In this document: positions 15,877-25,530 of the stretch, in pieces
How positions within the stretch are numbered: the stretch's first letter is position 1
Layout: the number at the start of each line of letters is the position of its first letter
Assembly: GCA_035685165.1 (NCBI GenBank)
Contig: DASRBI010000010.1
Location: 213,063-277,062, forward strand
Length of the DNA: 64,000 bases
Direction: 5' to 3'
Source: DATFDN01 sp035685165
GTDB lineage: Bacteria > Pseudomonadota > Alphaproteobacteria > Acetobacterales > Acetobacteraceae
Position numbers and translations under genes: made by a program
The notes under the pieces: generated by a model
Databases searched by the model: none
Told to the model about the DNA's origin: nothing
The model's input: only the letters and a program-made list of their open reading frames with translations

Positions 15877-16788
15877 ATGCCGCGACTTGTCCGTCTCCGC
15901 CGCGCCGCAAGGGCATGGCAATGGCGCCTGATCCACTTGGCCGCGCGGCCCCGGCTGCAAGCACGCGAAGCGAACGAGTGGCTGGAGCAGATCGCGCGCT
16001 CGAACTACAGCATAGCCGGGGATTTGTGCGCGCTGGTGAGCGCGCCCGGGTCCGAGGGGCGCCGTCTCAACCTGCCGAGCTATCGCGAGCGCCTCGGCCG
16101 GCTACGGCGCGACATCCTCGCCCTGGAGAGCGACATCAAGGCGGCGGCGCGGCGCAACGCGGCGCGGCAAGCTGCCATGGTGCCCAGGGGGGAAGCCGGA
16201 CTGAAGCTCAATCTCGGATCGGGATTCGAGACCATCGATGGATGGGTGTCGCTGGACGCGAAGTTCGGCGACGTGATCATGAATCTGCTGCGGCCGCTGC
16301 CCTTCCGCGAAGCAAGCGTCGATTTTGTGTTCATGTCGCATGTCCTCGAACATTTCCATTATCCGTACGAGGCCTTCACCGTGCTCTCGCACATCCGCCG
16401 GGTCCTGAAGCCCGGCGGCGCCTTGCGGATCGTGGTCCCCGACATAAGGCAATGTCTTCTGGCCTACGCGGCCGGAGACAGAGAGTTTTTGATGCGGCGC
16501 GACCAGGCGCTGTTCGGCGAAGCACGGGAACGCACCCTTCTCGAGTACTTCCTCAATTACGCCGGCGCCGCGAAGGGCCCCGACGGGCTCATGTCCACGC
16601 ACAAGTTCGGCTACGACGCCGACACGCTCGCGAAACTGGTCGGGCTTTGCGGTTTCGATCCGGTTCCGAGCACGTTCATGGGCTCGGCCTTCCCGCAGCT
16701 CCGGATCGACTGCTTCAGCCACTCGGCCCGTGCCGAGGTGGCGGGCCGCCACCTCTCGCTTTTCATGGATGCCGTGGTGCCCGCCTGA
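15877..16788 (+). CDS. Class I SAM-dependent methyltransferase
   Basis: A 303-residue methyltransferase with a basic, helical N-terminal extension of about 110 residues. The Rossmann core begins near 112 with the SAM motif LKLNLGSGFETIDGWVSLD, then DVIMNLLRPLPF, the motif-IV-like VDFVFMSHVLEHF and RRVLKPGGALRIVVPD. Proteins of this type commonly modify sugars or act in surface polysaccharide pathways, but no such genes are adjacent. Start choice is uncertain: an in-frame ATG at 15841 would add 12 residues, and GGAG sits 12 bp before the 15877 ATG. Confidence 0.82.
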   Translation: MPRLVRLRRAARAWQWRLIHLAARPRLQAREANEWLEQIARSNYSIAGDLCALVSAPGSEGRRLNLPSYRERLGRLRRDILALESDIKAAARRNAARQAAMVPRGEAGLKLNLGSGFETIDGWVSLDAKFGDVIMNLLRPLPFREASVDFVFMSHVLEHFHYPYEAFTVLSHIRRVLKPGGALRIVVPDIRQCLLAYAAGDREFLMRRDQALFGEARERTLLEYFLNYAGAAKGPDGLMSTHKFGYDADTLAKLVGLCGFDPVPSTFMGSAFPQLRIDCFSHSARAEVAGRHLSLFMDAVVPA

Positions 16789-16799
16789 CCCGTGGGACG

Positions 16800-17282
16800 T
16801 CAGGTGCGCGCGATCAGCATCAGCGCCGGCAGGGTCGTCTGCGCGAGGCGGCGCGCCACAGGCACATGCGCTTCGGTGTACCATCCCGCCTGGTGTAGGA
16901 GGTTGACGGTGCCGAGCGTCTCGCCGCGCCAGCGCACCGGCACATTCAGCACGCTCTCGCAGCCGAGCGAGGCGATCAGCTCGTGATCGTAAAACACGGC
17001 GCGGATGTCCTCTCGCGTGCGGCCGATATAGGGCTCGCCGCGGCCGATCACCTGGCGCATCCAGGGCGCGTCGGTGACAGGCTTGCGCCCGCCCACCGGG
17101 TATTCCGCCGGCTTGTTCGTGTAGTAGCGCTCCGATTCGCGCAGGCGCGGATGATGCACGAGCACGGTGAACAGGATGTGGCCGATCGCCGCGCCCATCG
17201 CGCGGTCGAGCGCGCGGAAGGTCGCCGCCGGCTGATCGGCCGCCTCATGCGCCGCGCAGAGCAGGTCGAGTTCGTTCCCCAT
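16800..17282 (-). CDS. GAF domain-containing protein
   Basis: A 160-residue single GAF domain. Features include the ATFRALDRAMGAAIGHILFTVLV opening and CESVLNVPVRWRGETLGTVNLLH, the usual GAF core strands. A loosely conserved RESERYYTNKPAEYPVGGRKPV segment is typical of a subgroup of stand-alone GAF proteins found beside amino-acid ABC importers. The ligand is unknown. Its ATG lies inside the 3' end of the livM-type gene (38 bp overlap), so it is probably the last gene of that operon and could sense the transported compound or a metabolite. Confidence 0.8.
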   Translation of the reverse strand: MGNELDLLCAAHEAADQPAATFRALDRAMGAAIGHILFTVLVHHPRLRESERYYTNKPAEYPVGGRKPVTDAPWMRQVIGRGEPYIGRTREDIRAVFYDHELIASLGCESVLNVPVRWRGETLGTVNLLHQAGWYTEAHVPVARRLAQTTLPALMLIART

Positions 17283-18189
17283 CCGATGCCTCCAGGCTGA
17301 AGATGCGCCTCTGCTCCGGCAGCAAGCCTTGCGGGCGCAGGCGCAGCACGACAATGAGCGCGAGCCCGATCACCGCCTCGCGCAAACTCGCCACTTGCAC
17401 CGGCGCGAGCGCCGGCACAATTGCGCCGAGGAAGCGCGTGCCCTCGGTCAGAAGCTCGAGCAAAAGCGCGCCCGCGACCGCGCCTGCCATCCGGCCCGTA
17501 CCGCCCATCGTCAGCGCCAGGACGACGTTCAGCGTCAGCAGCACGTCCAGCGTGTCGGGCGCGATGTAGCCGTTGAAATGCGCGTAGACGCTGCCGGCGA
17601 GGCCGGAGATCCCGGCGCCGATCGCGAACGCGCGCAGCTTGAAGGCGAGCACGTGCTTGCCGGCGACCGCGGCCACCATCTCGTCCTCGCGGATGGCGCG
17701 CAGCACGCGCCCGAAGGGACTAGCGGCAAGGCGTGACAGCGCGAGCAGCGCGGCGCCGACCAGCGCCCAGCAGATCGCCACGCACAGCAGGTCGAAGGCG
17801 GCGGGGGTCAGCGCGCCGCGCAGCGGGCCGGGCACGCCGCTGATGCCGTCGGTGCCGCCTGTCAGCCAAATCTCGTTGGCGGCGACGAGCTGCATCACCT
17901 GCGCGAAGCCGAGCGTGACCAGTGCGAGATAATCGCCCCGCAGCCGCGCGGTGATCGCCGCCAGCACGGCGCCGGCAAGGGCGGCAATCAGTATGGCGGC
18001 GAGTGCCGCAGGCGCCATCGGCCAGCCGAGCCGTACTGTCAGCAGCGCCGAGGCGTAAGCGCCGACGGCGAAGAAACCCGCGAGCCCGAGATTGATCATC
18101 CCGCCCAAGCCCCAGACGATGTTGAGGCCGAGCGCGAGCAGCGCGTTGATGCCGGCGAACACCAGCAGCGAGGCGAGATAGGCGGTCAT
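17245..18189 (-). CDS. livM: Branched-chain amino acid-type ABC permease, LivM-like
   Basis: A 314-residue permease with about 8-9 transmembrane segments. The N-terminus (LGLNIVWGLGGMINLGLAGFF) and the cytoplasmic loop RLAASPFGRVLRAIREDEMVAAVAGK are diagnostic of LivM. It overlaps the LivH-like gene by ATGA. It forms the translocation channel with LivH for an importer whose substrate may be an amino acid, amide, urea or other small compound. The C-terminal 25 residues (RRIFSLEASDGERTRPA) are a soluble tail overlapping the GAF gene start. Confidence 0.9.
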   Translation of the reverse strand: MTAYLASLLVFAGINALLALGLNIVWGLGGMINLGLAGFFAVGAYASALLTVRLGWPMAPAALAAILIAALAGAVLAAITARLRGDYLALVTLGFAQVMQLVAANEIWLTGGTDGISGVPGPLRGALTPAAFDLLCVAICWALVGAALLALSRLAASPFGRVLRAIREDEMVAAVAGKHVLAFKLRAFAIGAGISGLAGSVYAHFNGYIAPDTLDVLLTLNVVLALTMGGTGRMAGAVAGALLLELLTEGTRFLGAIVPALAPVQVASLREAVIGLALIVVLRLRPQGLLPEQRRIFSLEASDGERTRPALRGA

Positions 18190-19040
18190 GCCGCGCGCTG
18201 CCCGAGCAGCCCGGCGGGACGGAACGAGAGCACGAGCAGGATGGCGGCGAATCCCACCGCGCCGCGGTAGGCGGCCGGAAGCACCATGAGGGATGCCTCT
18301 TCCCCGATGCCGATCAGGAACGCGCCCGCCACCGCGCCCGGAATGCTGCCCAGACCGCCCACCACGGCGGCGGCGAAGATCGACAGCAACACGCGAAATC
18401 CCGTCAGCGGATCGACCTGCGATTCGAGCCCGACCAGCATCCCACCGAAACCGGCAAGCCCGAGCCCGGTGAAGCTCGCCACCTGCGCCACACGCCGCGC
18501 CTCGATCCCCTTGAGCGCGGCGAGCGCCGGATCGTCAGCCACCGCGCGCATCATCTTGCCGACGCGGGTGAAGGTGAGGAAGCCGAACAGCAGCGCGGTC
18601 GCGAACAGGGCCGCTAGCGCGTCGAACACCTGCTGCGGTCCGACATGCAGGCCGATCGCATGCCAGTCGCGATAGACCGGCACGTCGTAGCCGCGCGCGT
18701 CGTTGCCGAAGGCGAAGCGCAGCGCGTTCTCCAGCACGATCGCGAGCGCGACCGAGCCGATCGCGACCGTCAGCGGCCCCGCCGCGCGCAGCGGGCGCAG
18801 CGCCGCTTCGTCGCACACCACGCCGACCGCGCCCGCGACGAGGAAGGCGATCAGCAACGAGGGCCAGACGGGCCAGCCGAGCAAGGTGTTGGCAAACAGC
18901 CCGGCGAAGGCGCCGACGCTGGCGATGCTACCGACGGCGAAATTGGCGAATCGGAGCACCGCGTAGACGGTGTTGAAGCCGATCGCCGGCACGGCGAGCA
19001 CCGCGCCCGCCATCGCCCCGTTGACGACGAGCTGAAGCAC
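18186..19040 (-). CDS. livH: Branched-chain amino acid-type ABC permease, LivH-like
   Basis: A 284-residue permease with about 8 transmembrane helices and the LivH loop MRAVADDPALAALKGIEARRV near residue 170, which contacts the ATPase. The start VNGAMAGAVLAVPAIGFNTVYAVLRFANFAVG fits the family. It lies directly after the binding-protein gene (5 bp gap) and before LivM (ATGA overlap), so the four transport genes are probably co-transcribed. Confidence 0.9.
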   Translation of the reverse strand: MLQLVVNGAMAGAVLAVPAIGFNTVYAVLRFANFAVGSIASVGAFAGLFANTLLGWPVWPSLLIAFLVAGAVGVVCDEAALRPLRAAGPLTVAIGSVALAIVLENALRFAFGNDARGYDVPVYRDWHAIGLHVGPQQVFDALAALFATALLFGFLTFTRVGKMMRAVADDPALAALKGIEARRVAQVASFTGLGLAGFGGMLVGLESQVDPLTGFRVLLSIFAAAVVGGLGSIPGAVAGAFLIGIGEEASLMVLPAAYRGAVGFAAILLVLSFRPAGLLGQRAA

Positions 19041-19044
19041 AAGC

Positions 19045-20229
19045 TCAGGAGAGCGAGAGCATCTTCACCTGCCCGCCGGCAACCGTGTCGAAGCGGAACT
19101 TGCAGGTGGTGATGTCGCCGATCGGCGTGAAACGGCAGGGGCCCGACGCGCCGGAGTAGTTGATGCTCTTGCCCTCCTTCATGAGCTTGAGCCCGGTGTG
19201 CGCGTCGTAGACGAGCAGCCCGCCATCCGCGCTAATGCGCCGCACATTGTCGTGGATCGCGGGCCCCGTGGCCGCGCCCGCCTTGCCGACCGCGAGCGCG
19301 ATCAGGTTCACATGGTCATAGACCTGGCACGAATAAGGATCGGGGTCCGTCGTCCCGAGGATTTTCTGCACGGCGGCATAGGCGGGGCTGCCGAGATCGG
19401 GCGAGGGGGAGAAGAACCAAAGCCCGTCGGTGACGGCGGGCGGCAGGCTGGAAATCACCTTCGGCGTCGCCGCGTAGCCATAGGTCATGCGGTGCCCGTC
19501 ATAGCCGGCCTGGTAAATCTCGCGCAGCAATACGGTGAGGTCGGGCGCGTAGGCACCGAGAAAGAGCGCGTCGGGCTTCGAAGCCATCGCGCGGTCGATT
19601 TCCGAGCGGAAGCTCGTCTGGTGCGGGTCATAGACGATTTGTCCGATCGCCTCGGCGCCGCCCTGCTTCAGCGCACCGGCCATCGTGTTGTACGCGTCCA
19701 CAGCGAACGGCGTCTGCGCCGACAGCGCGAACACGCGCTTGATATTTTGGTCGAGCAGAAACTGCCCGACGCGCGTCATCTGCAATTCGGTGTTCGGCTG
19801 GGTGCGGATGATGTAGCCCTTGTGCGGCAGCTTGGTGATGGAATCGGCGCCCGAGACGGTGAACAGCATCACCTGCGCCTCCCAGCAGAGCGGCGCGGCG
19901 GCGGTGGTGTCGGCGCTCGCCCAGGTGCCGGCGATGGCGGCGACGCGATCCACGTCGATCAGCTTGTGCGCGCCGGCCACCGTCGCGTCCGGATTGGTTT
20001 GCGTGTCGGCGACGGTCAGCGCGATGGCGCGGCCGTCGATGCCGCCCCCATCGTTGATCTGCCGCACCGTCGCCTGGATCACCTTCACCATCGACGGGCC
20101 GTACTGGCCGCCCGCGCCGGTCAGCGGACAAAGCGCGCCGATCCGAAGCGGCTCCTCGGCGGCGCGGACGCGGCTGACGAACGGAAATGCGAGCCCAGCC
20201 GCCAAGGCGGCGCGGCGCGTGAGTGCCAT
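19045..20229 (-). CDS. ABC transporter substrate-binding protein, Liv type
   Basis: A 394-residue periplasmic binding protein (type I fold, Peripla_BP_6 family). It carries a signal with paired arginines (MALTRRAALAAGLAFPFVS) cut near VRA-AEEPLRIG. The mature part shows IGALCPLTGAGGQYGPSM and the long ARA..IDGRAIALTVADTQTNPD pattern typical of amino acid/amide-binding members. GGGAGG precedes the ATG at 20229. It feeds the LivHMGF complex encoded on both sides. Substrate not determinable from sequence. Confidence 0.9.
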   Translation of the reverse strand: MALTRRAALAAGLAFPFVSRVRAAEEPLRIGALCPLTGAGGQYGPSMVKVIQATVRQINDGGGIDGRAIALTVADTQTNPDATVAGAHKLIDVDRVAAIAGTWASADTTAAAPLCWEAQVMLFTVSGADSITKLPHKGYIIRTQPNTELQMTRVGQFLLDQNIKRVFALSAQTPFAVDAYNTMAGALKQGGAEAIGQIVYDPHQTSFRSEIDRAMASKPDALFLGAYAPDLTVLLREIYQAGYDGHRMTYGYAATPKVISSLPPAVTDGLWFFSPSPDLGSPAYAAVQKILGTTDPDPYSCQVYDHVNLIALAVGKAGAATGPAIHDNVRRISADGGLLVYDAHTGLKLMKEGKSINYSGASGPCRFTPIGDITTCKFRFDTVAGGQVKMLSLS

Positions 20230-20265
20230 CGAGAAAACCTCCCGTTTTGCCGAGATTACACCGGC

Positions 20266-20970
20266 TCAGCCGCCGAGGAACAGGCGGCGGATGTCGGGGT
20301 CGTGGGCCATCGCGCGTGCGGGGCCTGCATGTGCCGTGCGCCCGTCCACCAGCACCACGCCGCGGTCGGCGATCAGCAGCGCCTCGCGCGCGTTCTGCTC
20401 CACCATGACGATCGAGGTGCCGGTGTGGTGGATTTCAACGATGGCGTCGAACAGCGATTCGGCGGCGACCGGCGACAGGCCGGCCGAGGGTTCGTCGAGC
20501 AAAAGGAGGCGCGGGGACACCATCAGCGCCATCGCCATCGCCAGTACCTGCCGTTGCCCGCCCGACAGCGTGCGCGCCGGCGCGCGGCGCTTCTCGGCGA
20601 GGACGGGAAAGCGCGCCGACAGCGCCGCGACGCGCTCCTTGATGTGACGCGGTTCGATCAGCCCGCCCATCTCCAAATTGTCGCGCACGCTCATCGAGGG
20701 AAAGACATTCGCCTCCTGCGGCACGAAGGCGATACCGCGCCGCGCGCGCTCGCCGGGCGGAAGCTGATGGATCGGCGCGCCGTCGAGCAGGATGGTTCCC
20801 GTCGTCAGCCTCAGGAGCCCGGCGATCGCCTTCAAGAGCGTCGATTTGCCCGCTCCGTTCGGGCCGATCACCGCCACCATCTCGCCCGGCGCGACGGAGA
20901 GTTCGGCACCTTTCAGGATGTGGTCGGCGGCGCCGTAGCCGCACACGACGCTCTCGCAGCGCAGGATCAT
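20266..20970 (-). CDS. livF: Branched-chain amino acid-type ABC ATPase, LivF-like
   Basis: A 234-residue ATPase. Walker A GPNGAGKST is at 36-44, the Q-loop segment FVPQEANVFPSMSV near 85, signature LSGGQRQ near 133, and Walker B LLLLDEPSAGLSP near 155. The short length and the HTGTSIVMVEQNAREAL pattern match LivF. It overlaps the LivG-like gene by ATGA; in transcription order LivG is first, then LivF, then the binding protein and permeases. Confidence 0.92.
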   Translation of the reverse strand: MILRCESVVCGYGAADHILKGAELSVAPGEMVAVIGPNGAGKSTLLKAIAGLLRLTTGTILLDGAPIHQLPPGERARRGIAFVPQEANVFPSMSVRDNLEMGGLIEPRHIKERVAALSARFPVLAEKRRAPARTLSGGQRQVLAMAMALMVSPRLLLLDEPSAGLSPVAAESLFDAIVEIHHTGTSIVMVEQNAREALLIADRGVVLVDGRTAHAGPARAMAHDPDIRRLFLGG

Positions 20971-21740
20971 CGCGCGCGCCGGCCCATATAGGCTTCCTGC
21001 ACGCGCGCATCGTCAGCGACCGCGGCGAAGGTTCCCTCGGTCAGCACCGCACCCTCCGCCATCACGATCACCGGGTCACAGAGCCGCGCGACGATATCCA
21101 TATGATGCTCGATCACCAGGAACGTCATCCCTTCGCCGCGCAGGGCGCGCAGGTGCGCGGCGATCTGTTCGGCAAGTGTCGGGTTCACGCCCGCCACCGG
21201 CTCGTCGAGCATGATCATGCGCGGGCGCGCCATCAGCGCGCGGCCGATCTCCAGCAGCTTCTTCTGGCCTCCCGAGAGCGCGTCGGCCGGATCGTTGCCG
21301 AGCGCAAGCAGGCCGAGCCGGCGCGCGACTTCGATCGCCTGATCGAGTGCCGCTTCCTCCCGCGCGCGCCCGAGCCCGAGCAGCGCCGCGCCGACCTGCT
21401 CACCCGGCGGGCTCGGCGCATAGAGCAGCAGGTTCTCCAGCACCGAGAGGCGCGGGATGCCGCGCGCGATCTGAAAGCTCCGCACAAGGCCCGCGCGCGT
21501 GATGCGGTCGGGGCGCCAGCCGGTGATGTCCCGCCCGGCGAAGCGCACCGTGCCGGCATCGGCGCGCAGCACGCCGCTGACGCATTGAAAGAGCGTCGTC
21601 TTGCCGGCGCCGTTGGGGCCGATCAGCGCGGTGATGGTGCCCGCGCGCACATCCAGATCGACCCCGGCAAGCGCCGCCACGCCGCCGAACCGGCGGCGCA
21701 GGCCGCGGACTTCGAGCAAGGCGGGCGCGGGCTGTTCCAC
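20967..21740 (-). CDS. livG: Branched-chain amino acid-type ABC ATPase, LivG-like
   Basis: A protein of about 257 residues with Walker A GPNGAGKTT, Q-loop ARGIPRLSVLENLL, signature LSGGQKK and Walker B RMIMLDEPVAGVNPTLAEQI, plus the C-terminal H-loop LVIEHHMDIVARL. The family usually begins with an LLEVRGLxxRFGG motif, seen here about 8 residues after a GTG at 21740. No ATG occurs nearby; a TTG at 21776 is the alternative. Either start leaves little or no leader before the divergent exonuclease gene at 21786. The open frame extends far upstream but loses family resemblance. Confidence 0.88.
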   Translation of the reverse strand: MEQPAPALLEVRGLRRRFGGVAALAGVDLDVRAGTITALIGPNGAGKTTLFQCVSGVLRADAGTVRFAGRDITGWRPDRITRAGLVRSFQIARGIPRLSVLENLLLYAPSPPGEQVGAALLGLGRAREEAALDQAIEVARRLGLLALGNDPADALSGGQKKLLEIGRALMARPRMIMLDEPVAGVNPTLAEQIAAHLRALRGEGMTFLVIEHHMDIVARLCDPVIVMAEGAVLTEGTFAAVADDARVQEAYMGRRAR

Positions 21741-21785
21741 CGGCGCCGATTGGCGCGCGGTGGCTGTGCCCGTCAATATGCGCCC

Positions 21786-22616
21786 ATGGGGAGGCCGCTG
21801 CTCGTCGTCGATGGCGATTTCTTCGCGCACCGCGCCCATCACGCGCTGCCGAAGACGATCCGCCGTGCCGATGGCGGCGGCGGGGGCGCGATCGTGGGCT
21901 TCGCCAACCTGCTCGTGCGGCTGCACAGAGAGGAAAATCCGCGCGCGGTGTTCGTCGGCTGGGACACGCTCAGCGTGCCGAACCAGCGCCAGCTGTTGTT
22001 CCCCGATTACCAGTCGGGCCGGGAGATGGCACCCGAACTGTTGGACCAACTGGAGATCCTGCCCTCCTTCGTCGCCCGCTGCGGGTTCGCGTACGGCAAG
22101 CAAGCCGGGTTCGAGGCCGACGATTTTCTCGCCGCCGCCGTGGCGGCGGAGGAGCGGCGCGGCGGCACGGTGCTGGTGGCGAGCGGGGACCGCGATTCGT
22201 TTCAGCTTGCCTCGGCGCGCACGACGATTCTGTTTCCGGTGAGGGCGGGCGAGGTGGCGCGCATCGGTCCCGCCGAGGTGCGGGCGCGCTACGGCGTCGC
22301 TCCCGGGCAAGTGCCGGATTTCATCGCGCTGCGCGGCGATCCGTCCGACCGACTGCCAGGCGCGCGCGGCGTCGGGCCGAAAGGTGCGGCCGACCTGCTG
22401 CGGCGCTACGGCACGCTGGAAGCGGCCCTCGTCGACGGCCGCTTCGCCGCGCAGGCCGAGGCGCTGCGCCTGTTTCGCCGCATCGCGACGATGGACGCCG
22501 CCGCGCCCGTTCCCGATTTGCCGGACCAGACGCCGCGCTGGCGCGACGCGGCGGCGCTGGCGCGGGACTGGGGCTTGGGACGGCTGGCGGAGCGGCTGGA
22601 GCCGATTGCGGGGTAG
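21786..22616 (+). CDS. 5'-3' exonuclease (Pol I N-terminal domain-like, stand-alone)
   Basis: A 276-residue protein of the FEN-like 5'-3' exonuclease family found as the N-terminal domain of DNA polymerase I and as stand-alone Xni/ExoIX-like enzymes. Acidic metal-site residues are visible in LLVVDGDFFAHRA, FEADDFLAA and VASGDRDSFQL; a helix-hairpin-helix DNA-binding segment follows (PDRLPGARGVGPKGAADLLRRYG has the usual GxxGxGPKxA pattern). The canonical GDxSD loop reads GDPSDRLPG. It is divergent from livG and convergent with the GTPase gene. Probably a repair or RNA-primer-processing nuclease. Confidence 0.85.
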   Translation: MGRPLLVVDGDFFAHRAHHALPKTIRRADGGGGGAIVGFANLLVRLHREENPRAVFVGWDTLSVPNQRQLLFPDYQSGREMAPELLDQLEILPSFVARCGFAYGKQAGFEADDFLAAAVAAEERRGGTVLVASGDRDSFQLASARTTILFPVRAGEVARIGPAEVRARYGVAPGQVPDFIALRGDPSDRLPGARGVGPKGAADLLRRYGTLEAALVDGRFAAQAEALRLFRRIATMDAAAPVPDLPDQTPRWRDAAALARDWGLGRLAERLEPIAG

Positions 22617-22621
22617 GCCGC

Positions 22622-23569
<948 letters not shown>

Positions 23570-23925
23570 ATTATCCCCGGCAACAAAATTTTTGCCTCCT
23601 CAACGCGGTGATCGCGAACGCCGCGAGAGCGGCGCGACGCTCGTCCGCCGCCGACCAGCCTGACGGCGTGCGCGATCGCCTCAGGCCCAAGCCGCCCGCG
23701 GCGGCGGCCCTGCGGGTCGGGCTTGAGGCGATCTGCGCGCGCCGTCGCGGCCGAAACGGCAGTCGGGACGAAGAGGCCGTCGCCGTCGAACCAAGAGGTG
23801 GCTTAGGCCCTCCCAACATGCAAAATCCAGGGGCGCCGCGCCGTGCGGTGGCCCTGGATTGCTTCGGCCCGCTTGCGCGGGCCTCGCCATGACGGGCGAG
23901 CAGCTCAGGGAGGGGTCCGTGGCGA
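23570..23925. other. 356-bp intergenic region with two inverted repeats, no gene seen
   Basis: No convincing coding frame. It holds a 14-bp imperfect inverted repeat (GATCGCCTCAGGCC at 23674-23687 and GGCTTGAGGCGATC at 23720-23733) and a perfect hairpin with arms GGCCCGC (23866-23872) and GCGGGCC (23877-23883) around TTGC. The hairpin is followed by CCATGACG, a sequence also found after the hairpin at 39569-39606. It lies between the start of the GTPase gene and the end of the amidohydrolase gene and may hold a terminator for the latter. Confidence 0.5.
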
Positions 23926-25530
23926 TCAGTGCGGACGCCCTTCCGGGCGCGCGGCTGGCGCCTCGGCGTAGCTTTTCGTCACGAGCGCGCGCACATCCGC
24001 AAGCAGCTCCTCCACATCGTAGATCACGCCGCCCTTGATCGTGTGGCGCAGGGCGCGGTGCCACTCGACCTTGCGCGTCTCGTCGTTGAGCCGCATCGCG
24101 CCGGTGCCGTAGAGCAGTTTGAAATCCGTCAACGGGTTCTCATCCAGCACCAGCAGGTCGGCCTTCTTGCCCACCTCCACGCTGCCGATCTCGTCCTGCA
24201 GCCCGATCAGCTCCGCGCCCTGCGAGGTCGCGGCGCGGATCACCTCCAGCGGATGGAAGCCTGCTTCCTGCATCAGCTCCAGCTCGCGCACATAGCCGAA
24301 CCCAAAAAGCTGGAAAATGAATCCCGAATCGCTACCGGTGCACACGCGCCCGCCGCGGTTCTTATAGTCGTTGATGAACTGCATCCAGAGTCGGTAGTTT
24401 TCCTTCCACTCGACCTCGTTGGCGGTGGACCAGCGGAACCAGTACGAGCCGTGCGCGCCACGCCCCGGCTGGAAGAAGTCCCACATCGACTTCCAGGCAT
24501 AGTCGTGATGCCAGTCCGCCTGGCGCGCGCGCATCAGGTCGCGGTTGGCATCGTAGATCGAGAAGGTAGGCACGAAGGTGAAGCCGAGTGCGAGATAGCG
24601 GTCGAGCACCGCGTTCCATTTCGCGCTGCCGGGCGGCGCCGCCTGACGGAAGCTCTGGCCGGCGTAGGCGAAGCGGAAATACTCGTCGCCGTAGTCGTAA
24701 TCGGCCGGATAGTTCTGCACCACCCGGTCCTCGAATAGCGATTCCGGCAGTCCGTAATAATGCTCGGCGCTGGTTAGGCCCCATTCGGCGGAGGTGAGCG
24801 CGTTCATCCGCGAGACCGCCATCTGCGCGTGATGGCAGCCCGAGCGCAGGCCGAGCGCGCGGCACTCCTCCAGCGCCGCGCGCATCAGCGCGGGCGGGGC
24901 GCCGAAGAACTTCACCCCGTCGGCGCCGCGCGCCTTGATGCGTCGCAGCCACTCGCGCACCTCGTCCGGCGTGTGCAGCGTCTTCAGCATGTCGTTCACG
25001 AGCGGGATATAGGCGTAGGCGAGCAGCCGCGGGGCGGCGATCTCGTTCGCCTCCGACGCGGCGCGCTGCTGGAGCATCCAGCCCAATCCATTGAACGAGC
25101 CCATCTCGCGCACCGTCGTCACGCCGTGCGCGAGCCAAAGTTTATAGACGTAATCGACCGGTGGCACCCAGCCGTGCACCCAGTGGTAGGGAACTCCGGC
25201 ATGGGCATGGCAGTCGATGAAGCCCGGCGTGACGAAGCGACCGTGGCAGTCGATCTCGTGCTCGCCCCGTGGGGGCCGCCGCTCTTCGTTGATCGGCGCC
25301 TTCGGCACGCCAACCTTCCGCATCTCCGCGATGCGCCCCTTTTCCACCACGATGTCGATCGGGCCGATCGGCGGCGCGCCGGTGCCGTCGATCACCGTGG
25401 CGCCGCGCAGCACGAGCCGCGCGAACGGTCCGATGCCGCGGTCGCGCTTGCCCGCAGGCTGGAGCGGCGGCATTCCCTGCTTGGCGCGTAGCGCCGTCAG
25501 TTCCTCGCCCGCATCCGGCTTGTCCGTCAT
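23926..25530 (-). CDS. Metal-dependent amidohydrolase (large variant)
   Basis: A 534-residue amidohydrolase-superfamily enzyme. Metal ligands visible are HxH in FIDCHAHAGV (about residue 117), a Lys or His in GVKFFGAPP, His in CHHAQMA, His in SAEHYYGLP and Asp in VCTGSDSGF. The N-terminal and C-terminal segments form the composite beta domain (LVLRGATVIDGTGAPP and EVGKKADLLVLDENPLTDF). Central insertions make it longer than typical imidazolonepropionase or prolidase-like members. Its ATG at 25530 overlaps the CocE-like gene stop. It is the last gene of an operon with a polyamine-type ABC importer, suggesting hydrolysis of the imported compound's amide or ring. Confidence 0.88.
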   Translation of the reverse strand: MTDKPDAGEELTALRAKQGMPPLQPAGKRDRGIGPFARLVLRGATVIDGTGAPPIGPIDIVVEKGRIAEMRKVGVPKAPINEERRPPRGEHEIDCHGRFVTPGFIDCHAHAGVPYHWVHGWVPPVDYVYKLWLAHGVTTVREMGSFNGLGWMLQQRAASEANEIAAPRLLAYAYIPLVNDMLKTLHTPDEVREWLRRIKARGADGVKFFGAPPALMRAALEECRALGLRSGCHHAQMAVSRMNALTSAEWGLTSAEHYYGLPESLFEDRVVQNYPADYDYGDEYFRFAYAGQSFRQAAPPGSAKWNAVLDRYLALGFTFVPTFSIYDANRDLMRARQADWHHDYAWKSMWDFFQPGRGAHGSYWFRWSTANEVEWKENYRLWMQFINDYKNRGGRVCTGSDSGFIFQLFGFGYVRELELMQEAGFHPLEVIRAATSQGAELIGLQDEIGSVEVGKKADLLVLDENPLTDFKLLYGTGAMRLNDETRKVEWHRALRHTIKGGVIYDVEELLADVRALVTKSYAEAPAARPEGRPH

